A DNA stretch of 32,277 nucleotides from Halobacteriales archaeon SW_8_68_21 (GTDB taxonomy: Archaea > Halobacteriota > Halobacteria > Halobacteriales > Haloferacaceae): contig PXST01000045.1 of the NCBI GenBank assembly GCA_003023405.1, positions 1-32,277 on the forward strand. Direction: 5' to 3'. A program made the position numbers and the translations under genes. This document shows, piece after piece, positions 31,299 through 32,277 of this stretch. A model generated the notes under the pieces. That model did no database searches, had not been told where the DNA came from, and was given only the letters and a program-made list of their open reading frames with translations. Every line of letters begins with the position of its first letter. Position 1 is the stretch's first letter.

Positions 31299-31802
31299 GT
31301 GACGTTCGGATCGCGAGTTCCGGTCGAGGGGAGGACGCTCGCCGCGGCGGTCGTCGTGGTCGGCTCCATCCTCGCGATCTCGACCGGAGTCGGTCTCGGC
31401 GGGGCCGTAGACGCCGTCGCCGGGGAGCCGACGCTCGTCGTGACCGACGAGAAAGGGACGGAACTGCTCGCCGACCCCGTCGGCGACGAGACGGAGATCG
31501 CGATCGAGTACACTCACAGCGTCGAGAAGACGCCCGTTCGCGACGTGTACGTCGCCGACGACGGGGCGCTCGTCATGACGCGAATGGAGTTCAGCTCGTT
31601 CGGAGCCGGGCTCCCGTCGCAGGCTGACGTGACGGAGCGGGACGGTCGGTACGTGTACGACCCCCCGGCCACCAGATACGAGACGCTTCACCTGAAGACG
31701 GGGTCGGTCGCCGGTCACGACCTCGTCGTCGGCGGCGAGCGATACGACGTCGCGGCGATGAGCGACTACGGCGCGGTCGAACTGACGATCGAACGACGAT
31801 AG
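31299..31802 (+). CDS. DUF1850 protein of the TAXI-TRAP operon
   Basis: 167 residues. One N-terminal hydrophobic segment (TLAAAVVVVGSILAISTGVG) serves as a membrane anchor or uncleaved signal. The domain contains TEIAIEYTHSVEKTPVRDVY, the Y-T-H-S-V-E/Q-x-T-P-V signature of DUF1850, then ALVMTRMEFSSFGAGLPSQA and a closing YDVAAMSDYGAVELTIERR. DUF1850 proteins are regularly encoded between TAXI binding proteins and their permease and are thought to help the transporter, though the role is not defined. Start is GTG at 31299, one base after the binding-protein stop. The conserved neighbours on both sides give confidence. Confidence 0.88.
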   Translation: MTFGSRVPVEGRTLAAAVVVVGSILAISTGVGLGGAVDAVAGEPTLVVTDEKGTELLADPVGDETEIAIEYTHSVEKTPVRDVYVADDGALVMTRMEFSSFGAGLPSQADVTERDGRYVYDPPATRYETLHLKTGSVAGHDLVVGGERYDVAAMSDYGAVELTIERR

Positions 31803-31985
31803 TTCCCGGCGACGAGGCGGGCTCAGCCTCGGCGACGGGGACGCTCTTGCCCACGGCGTGCGATGGGCGTTCGCCGGCGGCGTGTGGGGTGATATCGTCC
31901 AGCACGCCCGGACTCGTTCGGAGGCGTCGATCCGAACATCCTTGCTTCGCGGCCGGCCTGCGACAACCCGGAGGCGACCACAACC

Positions 31986-32277
31986 GTGACCACGAACACA
32001 TCGAACTCGATCGAACCGGACTCGGAGGGGAGCAACGCGGCAGACGAGGTCTTCGAAGAGATCGACGACCGGCGGTCGCTGACGGGGGTCTCACTGGTCA
32101 CAGTGGCGGTCGTGGGGATCCTCTTTTCGGCGTTTCAGCTGTGGCTCGGCGCGCGCGGGTTTGTGTTCGAGTTCACGGTTCCCGGCTTCGGCGCGGTGCG
32201 GCTCGCGTCGCTCGCGTCGCTACAAATCCGCGCGATACACGTCAACTTCGCGCTCGTGATGGCGTTTCTCCTGTTCC
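31986..32277 (+). CDS. TRAP transporter fused permease, N-terminal part (partial)
   Basis: 97 codons, cut by the window end. GTG at 31986 begins MTTNTSNSIEPDSEGSNAAD, an acidic cytoplasmic tail, then a first membrane helix SLVTVAVVGILFSAFQLWLG and the conserved start of the second, LQIRAIHVNFALVMAFLLF. The R-A-x-H-V-x-F-A-L pattern is typical of the 4TM/12TM fused permeases that work with TAXI binding proteins. It lies 183 bases after the DUF1850 stop, an interval with no other gene recognised, and completes the transporter set. Confidence 0.85.
   Translation, partial: MTTNTSNSIEPDSEGSNAADEVFEEIDDRRSLTGVSLVTVAVVGILFSAFQLWLGARGFVFEFTVPGFGAVRLASLASLQIRAIHVNFALVMAFLLF

Overview
The window is haloarchaeal chromosome (class Halobacteria, perhaps a Halorubrum-like genus; the genus is a guess). 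The signs are high GC with a strong G/C third-position bias, very acidic proteins, haloarchaea-specific families (HalX regulator, GTP cyclohydrolase III, PhiH1-type winged helix), a Tat lipoprotein, and many genes whose TATA-like box lies about 25-30 bases before the start codon, as expected for leaderless transcripts. No rRNA, CRISPR array or complete insertion sequence was seen.

Layout. 1-1.8 kb: end of a cobalamin (corrin ring) operon, cbiC-cbiE, with a convergent, divergent-sequence CbiX-like gene. 1.8-2.2 kb: decayed DNA with a PIN-toxin-like remnant. 2.2-5.3 kb: a tightly overlapping four-gene operon, read right to left: GTP cyclohydrolase III, a medium-chain dehydrogenase, a 6-pyruvoyl-tetrahydropterin-synthase-like protein with Glu in the catalytic Cys position, and a methyltransferase. 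It looks like an uncharacterised pathway from GTP to a modified pterin or pyrimidine. 5.5-8.4 kb: a sulfatase/alkaline-phosphatase-superfamily protein, a ParB-fold protein, a HAD-like protein and a small zinc protein, ending at tRNA-Arg(TCG).

8.7-21.2 kb is mostly core genome: a RecA-fold ATPase, a CoA-binding protein, cysteine synthase, threonyl-tRNA synthetase, a PAS-GAF histidine kinase, an alanine-glyoxylate-type aminotransferase, a small membrane protein, a HalX/zinc-ribbon regulator downstream of a multi-PAS protein that has lost its kinase parts, an M42 peptidase and a PadR-like regulator. Cysteine synthase and the aminotransferase each carry an internal out-of-frame deletion, so both are either broken or misassembled here.

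21.4-30.07 kb is an accessory defence-type island ending at tRNA-Lys(CTT). It holds a PhiH1-like repressor and a decayed copy of one, then a strikingly AT-rich module (22.1-25.7 kb) of an unknown protein divergent from a MutL/MORC-like GHKL ATPase with a C-terminal PD-(D/E)xK nuclease domain; the 5' end of the ATPase gene appears split by a -1 frameshift at a run of six A. A small unknown gene, a C5-cytosine DNA methyltransferase, a winged-helix/two-TM protein and two overlapping PD-(D/E)xK nuclease-like genes follow, consistent with a restriction-modification system. After tRNA-Lys the core resumes with a TAXI-type TRAP transporter operon (binding lipoprotein, DUF1850 protein, start of the permease), cut by the window edge.
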